Positions 26,839 through 36,579 are shown, counted from the stretch's first letter. The stretch is 64,000 nt of DNA from Lactobacillus sp. MRS-253-APC-2B (GCF_012843675.1 NZ_JABAFO010000003.1:62001-126000), one strand, 5' to 3'. Made by a program: numbers and translations. The notes: generated by a model from the sequence alone, not told the origin.

Positions 26839-28758
26839 ATGAAAATAATCAATATTGGAATTCTTGCCCATGTAGACGCTGGAAAGACGACCTTGACGGA
26901 GAGCCTGCTATATGCCAGCGGAGCCATTTCAGAACCGGGGAGCGTCGCAAAAGGGACAACGAGGACGGACACCATGTTTTTGGAGCGGCAGCGTGGGATT
27001 ACCATTCAAGCGGCAGTCACTTCCTTCCAGTGGCACAGATGTAAAGTCAACATTGTGGATACGCCCGGCCACATGGATTTTTTGGCGGAGGTGTACCGCT
27101 CTTTGGCTGTTTTAGATGGGGCCATCTTGGTGATCTCCGCTAAAGATGGCGTGCAGGCCCAGACCCGTATTCTGTTCCATGCCCTGCGGAAAATGAACAT
27201 TCCCACCGTTATCTTTATCAACAAGATCGACCAGGCTGGCGTTGATTTGCAGAGCGTGGTTCAGTCTGTTCGGGATAAGCTCTCCGCCGATATTATCATC
27301 AAGCAGACGGTGTCGCTGTCCCCGGAAATAGTCCTGGAGGAAAATACCGACATAGAAGCATGGGATGCGGTCATCGAAAATAACGATAAATTATTGGAAA
27401 AGTATATCGCAGGAGAACCAATCAGCCGGGAAAAACTTGTGCGGGAGGAACAGCGGCGGGTTCAAGACGCCTCCCTGTTCCCGGTCTATTATGGCAGCGC
27501 CAAAAAGGGCCTTGGCATTCAACCGTTGATGGATGCGGTGACAGGGCTGTTCCAACCGATTGGGGAACAGGGGAGCGCCGCCCTATGCGGCAGCGTTTTC
27601 AAGGTGGAGTATACAGATTGCGGCCAGCGGCGTGTCTATCTACGGCTATACAGCGGAACGCTGCGCCTGCGGGATACGGTGGCCCTGGCCGGGAGAGAAA
27701 AGCTGAAAATCACAGAGATGCGTATTCCATCCAAAGGGGAAATTGTTCGGACAGACACCGCTTATCCGGGTGAAATTGTTATCCTTCCCAGCGACAGCGT
27801 GAGGTTAAACGATGTATTAGGGGACCCAACCCGGCTCCCTCGTAAAAGGTGGCGTGAGGACCCCCTCCCCATGCTGCGGACGTCGATTGCGCCGAAAACG
27901 GCAGCGCAAAGAGAACGGCTGCTGGACGCTCTTACGCAACTTGCGGATACTGACCCGCTTTTGCGCTACGAGGTGGATTCCATCACCCATGAGATCATTC
28001 TTTCTTTTTTGGGCCGGGTGCAGTTGGAGGTTGTTTCCGCTTTGCTGTCGGAAAAATACAAGCTTGAAACAGTGGTAAAGGAACCCACCGTCATTTATAT
28101 GGAGCGGCCGCTCAAAGCAGCCAGCCACACCATCCATATCGAGGTGCCGCCCAACCCGTTTTGGGCATCCATCGGACTGTCTGTTACACCACTCCCGCTT
28201 GGCTCCGGTGTACAATACGAGAGCCGGGTTTCGCTGGGATACTTGAACCAGAGTTTTCAAAACGCTGTCAGGGATGGTATCCGTTACGGGCTGGAGCAGG
28301 GCTTGTTCGGCTGGAACGTAACGGACTGTAAGATTTGCTTTGAATACGGGCTTTATTACAGTCCGGTCAGCACGCCGGCGGACTTCCGCTCATTGGCCCC
28401 GATTGTATTGGAACAGGCATTGAAGGAATCAGGGACGCAACTGCTGGAACCCTATCTCTCCTTCACCCTCTATGCGCCCCGGGAATATCTTTCCAGGGCT
28501 TATCATGATGCACCGAAATACTGTGCCACCATCGAAACGGTCCAGGTAAAAAAGGATGAAGTTGTCTTTACTGGCGAGATTCCCGCCCGCTGTATACAGG
28601 CATACCGTACTGATCTGGCCTTTTACACCAACGGGCAGAGCGTATGCCTTACAGAACTGAAAGGGTATCAGGCCGCTGTCGGCAAGCCAGTCATCCAGCC
28701 CCGCCGTCCAAACAGCCGCCTGGACAAGGTGCGCTATATGTTTCAGAAGATAATGTAA
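26839..28758 (+). CDS. tet(W): ribosomal protection protein Tet(W), tetracycline resistance
   Basis: Tet(W) is an EF-G-like GTPase that removes tetracycline from the ribosome. The 639-aa length is exact for the family. G motifs are [10 protein letters not shown] (G1, residues 10-19), RGITIQAA (G2), DTPGHMDF (G3) and NKID (G4). The C-terminal EF-G domains IV-V are present and the frame is intact. I recognise it as Tet(W) rather than Tet(O/M) by extensive recalled identity. Base composition is clearly more GC-rich than its surroundings, fitting a recent origin from another genus. GGGAGG precedes the ATG. Confidence 0.97.
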   Translation: MKIINIGILAHVDAGKTTLTESLLYASGAISEPGSVAKGTTRTDTMFLERQRGITIQAAVTSFQWHRCKVNIVDTPGHMDFLAEVYRSLAVLDGAILVISAKDGVQAQTRILFHALRKMNIPTVIFINKIDQAGVDLQSVVQSVRDKLSADIIIKQTVSLSPEIVLEENTDIEAWDAVIENNDKLLEKYIAGEPISREKLVREEQRRVQDASLFPVYYGSAKKGLGIQPLMDAVTGLFQPIGEQGSAALCGSVFKVEYTDCGQRRVYLRLYSGTLRLRDTVALAGREKLKITEMRIPSKGEIVRTDTAYPGEIVILPSDSVRLNDVLGDPTRLPRKRWREDPLPMLRTSIAPKTAAQRERLLDALTQLADTDPLLRYEVDSITHEIILSFLGRVQLEVVSALLSEKYKLETVVKEPTVIYMERPLKAASHTIHIEVPPNPFWASIGLSVTPLPLGSGVQYESRVSLGYLNQSFQNAVRDGIRYGLEQGLFGWNVTDCKICFEYGLYYSPVSTPADFRSLAPIVLEQALKESGTQLLEPYLSFTLYAPREYLSRAYHDAPKYCATIETVQVKKDEVVFTGEIPARCIQAYRTDLAFYTNGQSVCLTELKGYQAAVGKPVIQPRRPNSRLDKVRYMFQKIM

Positions 28759-28812
28759 CGTCTTGCGCAATGCAAGCGTTCATTGCTGGCTATTGCGAAA
28801 TATCATTGATAA

Positions 28813-29604
28813 AATCAGTATCAGAATGGAGGACATCTTATTTTGTCGCAAGAAGAGGCAGACAAGCTTATAGATACCGAACCTAAGGCAAAAAAATATA
28901 TAAAAAGATTCATGATGGGCAACGAATTTTTAAATGACATTCCTAGGTATTGTTTATGGTTAGTTGGTATCTCACCTAAAGAATTAAGGAGTATGCCACT
29001 AGTTTTAAAACACGTTGAAAAATGTAGAGAAAATCGCTTGTCGGGTGCAGCAGATAGGCAAAAGTTAGCAGCAACACCACATCTATTTCGCGAAACTAGA
29101 AATCCTGATAATTTTATTGCAATTCCCGTTGTATCTTCGGAACGAAGGGCATATATTCCAATGGATTACTTATCATCAGATGTAATTGCAGGTAATAAAC
29201 TATTTATTTTACCTGATGCTACTAAGTATGATTTTGGTATCTTAGAATCTATTGTTCATATGTCATGGATGCGTATGGTAGCAGGCAGACTGGAAACTCG
29301 TTATAGTTATTCTAAAACTTTGGTATATAATGACTTTTCATGGCCAAATGTTAATAAAATGCAACGCGATAGGATTACTGAGACCGCCCAAAGTATCTTG
29401 GACGCACGAAAGCTCTATCCTGATAGCTCATTGGCTGATTTATATGACCCGTTGACGATGCCAATTGAACTTCGGAAAGCACATGAAGCTAATGATAAGG
29501 CCGTATTACAAGCTTATGGACTTAAGCCGAGTGCTACCGAAGCCGAGATAGTGCAGCATCTATTCAAGATGTACGAGAAGCTAACTGCCAAGGATGATAA
29601 ATAG
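28813..29604 (+). pseudogene. C-terminal fragment of the type IIL-like restriction/DNA methyltransferase
   Basis: The frame opens at 28813 and reads NGGHLILSQEEADKLI, then RFMMGNEFLNDIPRYCLWLVG and FIAIPVVSSERRAYIPMDYLSSDVIAG. These are the conserved target-recognition region of MmeI/YeeA-type methyltransferases. It is the continuation of the gene broken at 26193, with the SAM and catalytic (NPPF) segment absent. A TTG at 28843 behind GGAGG could still start translation of a 253-aa target-recognition fragment. Whether it is made is unknown. Confidence 0.85.
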
Positions 29605-29645
29605 CTATATTCTCACTTTCTGGTCTGTAGATGGTATAATCATTA

Positions 29646-29812
29646 GTAATGAATTGGGGCTTGATATGGTCAGCTGAGGACCCACATTAAACTAAAAACC
29701 GCTGACTCGTTGCTTGTTTCTGGGAATCAGCTTTGCTGTACGTCAAGCGTTAAGTAAAAACCTTATAGATACAGGAGTCATTCAATCATGAATGGCTCTT
29801 TTTTTGCTATGA
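29646..29812 (+). ncRNA. candidate small RNA downstream of the methyltransferase remnant
   Basis: An extended -10 TGGTATAAT ends at 29640, and a strong terminator (GAGTCATTC...GAATGGCTC then TTTTTTT) lies at 29774-29812. Between them are possible stems (GTCAGC with GCTGAC) and no ORF longer than a few codons. The function is unknown. Confidence 0.45.
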
Positions 29813-30242
29813 GTGATTTTGAAATGATCAACAGCTCAGGTAGACTGATTTCAGAACGTCTCAGAGCCGATTTAAGATCTATTTTTAGCCTATGAAGACA
29901 GAAATTTGTACTGTTTAAGAGATCTTAAATATCGAGTCTCTATCTTATATAGCGATCCTCAATTGTCGCTTGCCTATACTTCTATTAAGATGTGACACCC
30001 TTTATATAGCCAATTATCTTAAAATCAGAATAAAGTTTTATTGAAAAACTAGTGGCATTTGTTCTTTGATTAGGGGTAAATATGCTATACTAATCGCAAC
30101 CAATTAACTCGGTTGTTGATTGGATAATAAAAACCGTTACCCTCATTGTGGTAACGGCCATGCCCGACAGTTTGATTCAGTTATTTTTTCCTATTAACCG
30201 CCAAGATTGGCCGTAAGGTTCTTCAGTATTCTTTAAGGGATA

Positions 30243-30266
30243 TTGAGGGGGAAAAAGGGGAAAATC
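30243..30266. repeat. right attachment site (attR)
   Basis: AAAAGGGGAAAATC at 30253-30266 is identical to the attL core, with a similar 5' flank (TTGAGGG). Confidence 0.75.
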
Positions 30267-30455
30267 TATAACATTTCATGACGTTATATGATGATCTGAT
30301 TGGTCGAGAAAACTTATAATATCAGCGATTTGATAGCATATGATGATATATGTTTTACCCTTTTAAGGTATTAATAAATTTCTCATCTTTTCTTGCCAAG
30401 GTGCTGACTTCTCCCATATAATTAACTCGCATCAAACTATTTTGGAGGGATATTT

Positions 30456-31046
30456 ATTTATACGATTCGCAAGGCCGAGCCAGAAGACGCCGGCCAGATA
30501 GTACCGTTAATGTCTTTGATTTATGATGAAATGGAGCTGGAGGAGTTTGAATCGGTTCCCGATGAAGACCCCCAGAGGATGATTTATAATGCTTACCGCG
30601 ACCGAGCACTGCTTGGCTATGTGGCAACCACGTTTGTCGCAGAAGTCGATGGTCGAGTCGTGGGGATGGCGTTTGGCTATCCAGACAACAACGAAACTGC
30701 GGTCAACCGAGTATATCAAGAAGCCGCGGCCCCAATTCCATCAATTCGCGATGTTGATTTCTTCGCGGATCCGGAGTCATTTGCCAACGAGTTTTATCTG
30801 GATTCACTGGCAGTTGATGCCGATTATCGTGGTATGGGGATCGCAACGGCTTTGATTGATGCGATTATTAAACATGCCGCTGCTTTGGAATATGAAACGA
30901 TCGGTTTAAATGTCGACGTCGCCAATCCAAAGGCAGAACGGCTATACCGTCGCTTGGGATTTGACGATGCAGGTCAAATTATGATTGGTGATCACTGGTA
31001 TCGCCACCTGCAACGATCAACTTTCCAAGTCTTGTCAACCGAATAA
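30456..31046 (+). CDS. GNAT-family N-acetyltransferase with probable ATT start
   Basis: The 196-aa GNAT protein begins IYTIRKAEPEDAGQIVPLM when read from an ATT at 30456. GGAGGG lies 7 bases upstream of that codon. The first ATG (30510) would remove the first beta strand, which is conserved in the family. The acetyl-CoA site is VDADYRGMGIATAL, and the end has VANPKAERLYRRLGF. Substrate unknown. The start is therefore either a rare ATT initiation or a point mutation of an ATG. It is the first host gene after the element. Confidence 0.8.
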   Translation: MYTIRKAEPEDAGQIVPLMSLIYDEMELEEFESVPDEDPQRMIYNAYRDRALLGYVATTFVAEVDGRVVGMAFGYPDNNETAVNRVYQEAAAPIPSIRDVDFFADPESFANEFYLDSLAVDADYRGMGIATALIDAIIKHAAALEYETIGLNVDVANPKAERLYRRLGFDDAGQIMIGDHWYRHLQRSTFQVLSTE

Positions 31047-31052
31047 CGAAAT

Positions 31053-31085
31053 GAGCGTCCGATAGATTTATCTGGGCGCCTTTTA
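31053..31085 (+). terminator. terminator after the GNAT gene
   Basis: GCGTCCGATA...TATCTGGGCGC forms a stem followed by CTTTTAC. Confidence 0.6.
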
Positions 31086-31119
31086 CATATCTTTGGAACT
31101 TGGGACTATCTAAAATAAA

Positions 31120-31312
31120 AAAGCGCTGATCAAAACCGGCGCGGAAAAAGTTAAATACTATTTCATCATTTTACGAATCAAACTAGTAAACTTTTTGATT
31201 GATTTTTTAAGTGTTTATTAGGCACAACAATGATTAAGATGCACCAATAATGCAATTGGGACACCTCCCAACTAGCACGATTTCAGAGTGGTTTCTCTGG
31301 TGTGCGATTACT
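31120..31312 (-). ncRNA. candidate type I toxin mRNA (Fst/par-like)
   Basis: A minus-strand transcript is predicted from an extended -10 TGATATACT (31321-31313) to a hairpin near 31120-31145. It has GGAGGTG followed after 6 bases by a TTG that opens a 25-codon hydrophobic ORF (31253 down to 31176, containing YWCILIIVVP). The ORF is short for an Fst toxin and may be decayed. Confidence 0.4.
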
Positions 31313-31334
31313 AGTATATCATTTTTATTTATGC

Positions 31335-31434
31335 TATAATATTGCCACAATGATTAAGATGCTGGTGTGCAAATTGGAATCAGTTGGTTACTTATTCCGA
31401 GCCGACAGGACATCTGAAAAGATGCCCTTTTTTT
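31335..31434 (+). ncRNA. candidate antitoxin small RNA opposite the toxin transcript
   Basis: An extended -10 TGCTATAAT (31332-31340) drives a transcript of about 90 nt that ends in a hairpin plus T-tract (31406-31434). Its 5' end carries CAATGATTAAGATGC (31348-31362), identical to 31228-31242. It is therefore complementary to the start region of the toxin mRNA. Confidence 0.5.
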
Positions 31435-31469
31435 ATACCTTTTGAAAAAATGCAATAACTGATAGTAGT

Positions 31470-31508
31470 CCTCCGTGAGATTTAAGAGTCGTCACGGAGG
31501 CTTTTTTC
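31470..31508 (+). terminator. intrinsic terminator (rightward)
   Basis: CCTCCGTGA...TCACGGAGG is a perfect 9-bp stem followed by CTTTTTT. Confidence 0.75.
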
Positions 31509-31510
31509 GT

Positions 31511-31545
31511 AAAAAAAGCGCCGATCAATAACGATCGGCGCTTTA
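31511..31545. terminator. terminator of gnd
   Basis: AAGCGCCGATC...GATCGGCGCTT is flanked by A7 and TTT. Read leftward it ends gnd with a seven-T tract. Confidence 0.85.
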
Positions 31546-31566
31546 AAATCAAGCTTAGATTGATTT

Positions 31567-33006
31567 CTATTGTTCAACGTACCAGCTGTAGTGGAAGTTG
31601 CCTGGGCGGTCAACACGTTCGTACGTGTGAGCACCGAAGTAGTCACGTTGTGCTTGCAACAGGTTGGCAGGCAGAACTTCAGCACGGTAGGAGTCGTAGT
31701 AGTTGATGGCAGCAGCCAGGGATGGTACAGGAATACCAGCGTTGATGGCCATGGATACGACTTCACGCGTAGCCTTTTGGTACTTCTTGGCAATGTCCTT
31801 GAAGTAGTCGTCCAACAGCAGGTTCTTCAGTTCAGGATCCTTTTCAAAGGCATCCGTGATCTTTTGCAGGAATTGAGCACGGATGATGCATCCTTCACGC
31901 CAGATTTGAGCCAGTTCACCAAACTTCAGGTTCCAGTCGTAGCGTTCGGAGTCGATCCGCATTTGTTCGAAACCTTGTGCGTAGCTCATAACTTTACCGA
32001 AGTAGAGGGCTTCACGAACCTTTTCAACCAGTTCCTTCTTTTGGTCTTCAGAAACAGTTGGTTTTTCAACATCTTCTGGCAGAACCTTGCTTGCAGCAAC
32101 ACGTTCGTCCTTCAGCATGGAGATGTAACGAGCATAAACGGCTTCCGTGATAACGGATTGTGGAGCGCCACCGTCAAGGGCAGTTTCAGAACTCCACTTA
32201 CCAGTACCCTTGTTGGCACCACGGTCAAGGATCATGTCAACGATTGGCTTGGACTTGTCTTCGCCCAAGTCGTCCTTGCGAGTCAGAATGTCGGCAGTGA
32301 TTTCAACCAGGTAGCTGTCCAATTCGCCCTTGTTCCATTCAGCAAAGATGTCAGCCATTTCATCAACGGAAAGACCCAGAACGTTACGCATAAAGTTGTA
32401 GCTTTCGTCGATCAGTTCTTCGTCACCGTATTCGATACCGTTGTGAACCATCTTTACGTAGTGGCCGGCACCGTTAGGACCAATGTAGGAAACGCATGGC
32501 TTGCCGTCTTCAGCCTTGGCAGCGATTTGCGTCAGGATAGGTTCAACCAGGTCATAGGCTTCCTTTTGGCCACCAGGCATCAGGGAAGGACCTTGCAGGG
32601 CACCCAGTTCACCACCAGAAACACCCATGCCGATGAAGTTGATGCCGGATTCGTCCAGCTTAGCGTTCCGTGCCATCGTGTCGTGGAAGTTGGTGTTACC
32701 ACCGTCGATCAGCACGTCACCCTTGTCCAGCAATGGCAGGAGTTCTTCAATAACAGCGTCAGTTGGCTTGCCGGCCTTAACCATCATCAGGATTCGACGA
32801 GGCTTTTCCAGAGAGTTGACGAATTCTTCAACCGTGTAGCTAGGAATCAGCTTTTTGTCGCTGTGGTCACGCATCATTTCATCGGTACGTGAACGACTAC
32901 GGTTGTATACACCAACAGTAAAGCCGCGGCTTTCAATGTTCAGTGCCAGGTTCTTGCCCATAACGGCCAAACCAACAACACCAATTTGCGCTTTTTGATC
33001 TGACAT
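31567..33006 (-). CDS. gnd: 6-phosphogluconate dehydrogenase, decarboxylating
   Basis: Gnd oxidises 6-phosphogluconate to ribulose-5-phosphate, CO2 and NAD(P)H, the CO2-forming step of heterolactic fermentation. The 479-aa length is typical. It has the Rossmann start [37 protein letters not shown] and the active-site Lys segment [18 protein letters not shown]. Codon bias is strong, as for a highly expressed gene. AAGGAGTG is upstream. zwf lies directly upstream on the same strand with a 225-bp gap, so the two pentose-phosphate genes are linked. Confidence 0.97.
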   Translation of the reverse strand: MSDQKAQIGVVGLAVMGKNLALNIESRGFTVGVYNRSRSRTDEMMRDHSDKKLIPSYTVEEFVNSLEKPRRILMMVKAGKPTDAVIEELLPLLDKGDVLIDGGNTNFHDTMARNAKLDESGINFIGMGVSGGELGALQGPSLMPGGQKEAYDLVEPILTQIAAKAEDGKPCVSYIGPNGAGHYVKMVHNGIEYGDEELIDESYNFMRNVLGLSVDEMADIFAEWNKGELDSYLVEITADILTRKDDLGEDKSKPIVDMILDRGANKGTGKWSSETALDGGAPQSVITEAVYARYISMLKDERVAASKVLPEDVEKPTVSEDQKKELVEKVREALYFGKVMSYAQGFEQMRIDSERYDWNLKFGELAQIWREGCIIRAQFLQKITDAFEKDPELKNLLLDDYFKDIAKKYQKATREVVSMAINAGIPVPSLAAAINYYDSYRAEVLPANLLQAQRDYFGAHTYERVDRPGNFHYSWYVEQ

Positions 33007-33230
33007 TGTGTTGTCACACTCCTTAAAAACTTAATTACATCATTTACAGAAACTATTATACCAGAAAGCGCTAAAAGTTGAAGAAATATTTGCTAAACCT
33101 TGCACAATCTTTACATTAAACTAATCGATAAAATATGAAAAATTAAGTAAAAAGCTCAATCAACTGAAAAACAATTGTTTGAGCTTTAAGTAAAAATTTT
33201 TCACAAAACCGATTAAATCGATCTTTGATT

Positions 33231-34709
33231 TTAGTGATTCAGATGGTAAACCCATTGACGGCCATCGCGAGCCAACAGTTCATCAGAAGCAGCTGGGCCC
33301 ATTGAACCAGGCGTGTAGTTAGGGAATTGAGGTTCTTCAATGTCCCAAAGCTTGCGGATAACGTCAACGAACTTCCATGCGTAGGCAATTTCAGCCCATG
33401 ATGCAAAGTTGGTGTGGTTGCCTTCCAGTGCATCGTGGAAGAGACGTTCGTATGGTTCTGGTGATTCGTTCTTGGCTTCGTCGCTTTGCAGGTACTTCAA
33501 GTCAACTGGTTCAGTGGTAAAGCCTTGACCGGCGCGCTTAGCGTTCAAACGCAGTGAGAAGCCGGAGTTTGGTTCAACAAAGATCGTCAAAACGTTGGAG
33601 TTCAGAGATTGTTCGCTCTTCATCCGTGGGTTGGCAAAGATGTCGATCAGTGGCTTCTTGAAGACAACATCGATGCGGGTGAACTTGTCAGCCAGCTTCT
33701 TACCAGTCCGTACGTAGAAAGGAACGCCAGACCAGCGGTAGTTGTCAAACATCAATTTGGCAGCGACGAAAGTTTCCGTAATGGAGTTTGGATCAACACC
33801 ATCTTCATTACGGTAGGCATTCGTGTCGTCACCGGCACCGTATTGGCCACGAACAAAGTTGGCAGCTGCTTCTGATGGCGTGTAGACCCGCAGTGAGCGC
33901 AGTGCCTTGATCTTTTCAACCCGGACGTCGGAGTCGGTAAAGGCAACTGGTTGTTCCATTGCCAGTTGAGCAACGATTTGCATGATGTGGTTTTGTACCA
34001 TGTCACGCAGAGCACCGGATTGGTCGTAGTAGCCGGCACGTTCTTCAACACCCAGCTTTTCGCTCAGCGTAACTTGAATGTTGTCGATGTAGCGGTTGTT
34101 CCACAATGATTCGATGATCGTGTTGCCAAAACGCAGTGCTTGGATGTTTTGAACCATTTCCTTACCCAGGTAGTGGTCAATCCGGAAGATCTGGTTTTCG
34201 TTGAACGTTTGTGACAGTTCGTCGTTCAGCTTCTTAGCTGATTCGTAGTCACGACCAAATGGCTTTTCGATAACCAGACGATTGAAGCCATCCTTAGTCA
34301 GCAGGTCTTGGTTCTTCAGGTTCAAGGCAATCGTGCCAAAGAATTGAGGAGCCATGGACATGTAGAACAGGCGGTTGCCTTCAGCGCCAAATTGCTCGTC
34401 CAGTTCTTCCAGGCGTTGCTTAAGCACAGTGTAGTGTTCAGGCTTGGTAACGTCATGGGATTGGAAGAAGAAGTGCTTAGCAAATGCCTGAGCCTGACCT
34501 TCTTCGTTTTCCATACCGTTAACGGACTTCAGCACCATTTGTTGGAAGTCCTCATCGCTCAGCGGACGCCGAGAAGTACCGAGCAGAGCAAAATGTTCTG
34601 CCAGGTAGCCTTTCTTGTAAAGGTTGAATAATGATGGGTACAGCTTGCGTTGTGCAAGGTCGCCGGCTGCCCCGAACAGCGTAATTAAAGCTTTATTTTC
34701 CTTAGCCAA
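33231..34709 (-). CDS. zwf: glucose-6-phosphate 1-dehydrogenase
   Basis: Zwf oxidises glucose-6-phosphate to 6-phosphogluconolactone and is the entry to the phosphoketolase pathway. The product has the NADP-binding GAAGDLAQRKLYPSLF and the substrate signature RIDHYLGKEMVQN. AAGGAG overlaps an in-frame GTG at 34718 but is ideally spaced (8 bases) for the TTG at 34709, so I use that start, giving 492 aa. Highly biased codons. It is followed by gnd in the same direction. Confidence 0.96.
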   Translation of the reverse strand: MAKENKALITLFGAAGDLAQRKLYPSLFNLYKKGYLAEHFALLGTSRRPLSDEDFQQMVLKSVNGMENEEGQAQAFAKHFFFQSHDVTKPEHYTVLKQRLEELDEQFGAEGNRLFYMSMAPQFFGTIALNLKNQDLLTKDGFNRLVIEKPFGRDYESAKKLNDELSQTFNENQIFRIDHYLGKEMVQNIQALRFGNTIIESLWNNRYIDNIQVTLSEKLGVEERAGYYDQSGALRDMVQNHIMQIVAQLAMEQPVAFTDSDVRVEKIKALRSLRVYTPSEAAANFVRGQYGAGDDTNAYRNEDGVDPNSITETFVAAKLMFDNYRWSGVPFYVRTGKKLADKFTRIDVVFKKPLIDIFANPRMKSEQSLNSNVLTIFVEPNSGFSLRLNAKRAGQGFTTEPVDLKYLQSDEAKNESPEPYERLFHDALEGNHTNFASWAEIAYAWKFVDVIRKLWDIEEPQFPNYTPGSMGPAASDELLARDGRQWVYHLNH

Positions 34710-35157
34710 AATGTTCACTCCTTCTGAAAATATCAGAAAATCACTCTAACGCTTAAATTATATACTTTTATGTTCAAAACTGCACTAGAAAGCGTCCCCA
34801 CTTTTTGTCAAAATTTAAAATGGACCACGCCAACAAAAAGCGCGTTCTGGGGTTTTGTCAAACGCTTATCAAGTAATGGTATAGGCCGAAATAAAATTTT
34901 ATTTTCAAGTTCAGCATTGATTTGACGTTAAAGCAATCGCTTGCACAAGTTGGAATTTTTAGTAAAAAAGAAAGGCAATTCGTCATGTCCCTAAAAGAAC
35001 GTGTTTCCTTGCCTTTTCTCAAAAAACGCCGAAAATCAGCTTACGACTGATTTTCAGCGTTTGAACTGCCAGTCAGCTATTGCGCTGAGGCATTATTATC
35101 TATACGTGGTTAAGCGGTTGAGTTAATTCCCAGCTCCTGCGGAAAATTTTATTTCAA
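34710..35157. other. 448-bp intergenic region upstream of zwf
   Basis: It holds the zwf promoter region, a hairpin (GAAAGGCAA with TTGCCTTTTC, about 34970-35020) and one copy of a repeated intergenic element (35015-35140). No protein gene is seen. Confidence 0.6.
35015..35140 (-). repeat. intergenic repeated element, copy 1
   Basis: Its reverse complement matches the sequence at 47963-48137, sharing GGGAATTAACTCAAC, then GATAATAATGCCTCAGCGCA and GGCAGTTCAAACGCTGA. Both copies end in a terminator-like hairpin made of GAAAATC/GATTTTC and a T-tract. Copy 2 has an extra block in the middle. Confidence 0.75.
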
Positions 35158-36324
35158 TTAGTCAACGTATGGCTTGCGCTCGCTTAAAACACCAAAAATA
35201 GTGAAGACAGCAGCAACCAGCATGGTAGTCAATTCTCCAGTAAACCATGAGCCACTGGCAGCCTTAAGATTACCAACGACCATCGGACCAACTGCGGCCA
35301 GCAGATAGCCTAATGATTGAGCCATGCCAGACAGTTTACCCGTATCAACCGGGGTTTTGGTCTTTAAGCTGAATAAGGTCATGATCAAGGCAAACGTTGA
35401 TGAGGTTCCAATTGCCAAGAACAGGCTGACAAAGACAAACCAGCCAAAGCTATGGAATGGCAGCATCAAGCCAAGATAGCCCAAAATCGTGAAGATACCG
35501 GCACCGAGAATCAGCGGTGTCCGGTTACTCAGCTTGGTTGCCCATAACGGTGCCAGAAAGGCTCCTGGCATGGAGAACAGCTGGAACAGTCCGGCAATCA
35601 GGCTGGATTGATTATTGCTCAATCCGGCGCTGATGGCAATTGATGGCAGCCAAGCGACTGTCGTGTAAAAGACAAATGATGACAGACCAAAGTAGACCAA
35701 GATCAGCCAGGCTGTCTTGTTTTTCCACATGTTAATGCCAGCGCTTGCAGATTCGCTGGTTCCGCGCCGGTTGAAGCGCAGATTTGGCAGCCATAATACC
35801 AATGTTGCCAAAACCATCATGCTGAGGAGCATTACCGAGAACTGCCAGCTGCTGCTTTGAGCAATTGGCGTGATGGCGTAGGCACCGATGGCCGAGAACA
35901 GGGCTAAAGAAACGTTGTAAAGACTGGTCATTGACCCGATTCGATCAGGCAGGTTCTCAGTAATGATGGCTGGTAAAAGCACGTTTAAAAAGGTAATGCC
36001 AACCCCAACGAGCAGGGTACCAATCATTAGCGAAGAATAGCTGAGAATGCGCAGCCAGGAACCAGCAAAAAGAATCAGCAAAGCGATTGCGATCGTTAAC
36101 TCATTGCCCAAACGTTGACCGATCGTTGGCACTACGACTGCAATCAGACCAAAGCAGATCAAGGGAATCGTAGTCAGAATGCCCAGGCTGGTAGTGGCCA
36201 CGTGAAACGAAGCAGCAATACTGCCAACGATTGAGGGAATCGAGGTTATCGGCGTCCGCATGCAGGCGCCTAGCAGGAAAATGCCTAAAATCAAAAAGGC
36301 GCTATGTTTGCGTGTGTTGTTCAA
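35158..36324 (-). CDS. MFS transporter, CynX/NimT-like
   Basis: This 388-aa, 12-segment major facilitator begins with LGACMRTPITSIPSIVG, the hallmark of the CynX/NimT (cyanate, 2-nitroimidazole) subfamily. The function of such proteins in lactobacilli is not established; export of small toxic compounds is likely. The start is a TTG, preceded by AAGGAA at 7 bases. It stands alone between two divergent or unrelated genes. Confidence 0.82.
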   Translation of the reverse strand: MNNTRKHSAFLILGIFLLGACMRTPITSIPSIVGSIAASFHVATTSLGILTTIPLICFGLIAVVVPTIGQRLGNELTIAIALLILFAGSWLRILSYSSLMIGTLLVGVGITFLNVLLPAIITENLPDRIGSMTSLYNVSLALFSAIGAYAITPIAQSSSWQFSVMLLSMMVLATLVLWLPNLRFNRRGTSESASAGINMWKNKTAWLILVYFGLSSFVFYTTVAWLPSIAISAGLSNNQSSLIAGLFQLFSMPGAFLAPLWATKLSNRTPLILGAGIFTILGYLGLMLPFHSFGWFVFVSLFLAIGTSSTFALIMTLFSLKTKTPVDTGKLSGMAQSLGYLLAAVGPMVVGNLKAASGSWFTGELTTMLVAAVFTIFGVLSERKPYVD

Positions 36325-36579
36325 AAGATCATTCCTTTCTTGATTTAGTAGTTGGTTATTTGTTTTCGCTTTTTTCTAAGACCACGTCATTGTAACATGA
36401 ATCTGCACAAAGTTTAACGATTTACATGCAACAAAATCAAGATGAACGTCAAAATGCAGTATTCGTCGCAATAAACGACCATTCGCGCTTATCTAGCTCT
36501 TTTTTGAATCGAAGTCGTGATTTGACGAATGACCTATGGCTCCCTATAATTTAAAAGAACACTTTATCGGAGGAAAACT

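Larger units (their letters stand above)
18696..30266. mobile_element. integrative mobilizable element carrying tet(W), about 11.6 kb
   Basis: It is bounded by a 14-bp direct repeat. It contains a tyrosine integrase, an SF3 helicase/primase, an iteron-like cluster, mobC-mobA (with nested mobB), an acidic protein and a type IIL-like restriction-modification gene split by tet(W). There are no conjugation (type IV secretion) genes, no phage structural genes and no visible excisionase, so it would depend on a helper. Its genes are more AT-rich than the host genes, except the tet(W) module. It lies between a usp gene and a GNAT gene, not in a tRNA gene. Confidence 0.8.
29605..30455. other. 851-bp non-coding region spanning the right end of the element
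   Basis: It holds a candidate small RNA (29646-29812), a possible second short RNA with an extended -10 TGCTATACT (30083-30091) and hairpin CCGTTACC/GGTAACGG, attR (30243-30266) and AT-rich host sequence before the GNAT gene. I see no protein gene. Confidence 0.6.

Noticed and set aside
26175-28842. tet(W) carried by an insertion sequence or classic transposon
   Set aside because: I see no transposase, terminal inverted repeats or target duplication at the junctions; replacement by recombination fits better.
30083-30190. Second small RNA (extended -10 TGCTATACT, hairpin CCGTTACC/GGTAACGG)
   Set aside because: There is no convincing terminator and no ORF; noted only within the intergenic entry.
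18696-30266. Prophage or self-transmissible conjugative element
   Set aside because: No capsid, tail, lysis or type IV secretion genes are present; int plus mob genes fit a mobilizable element.
31570-32892. 440-codon plus-strand open frame opposite gnd
   Set aside because: It is an antisense shadow created by the strong codon bias of gnd. It has no ribosome site and reads like low-complexity noise.
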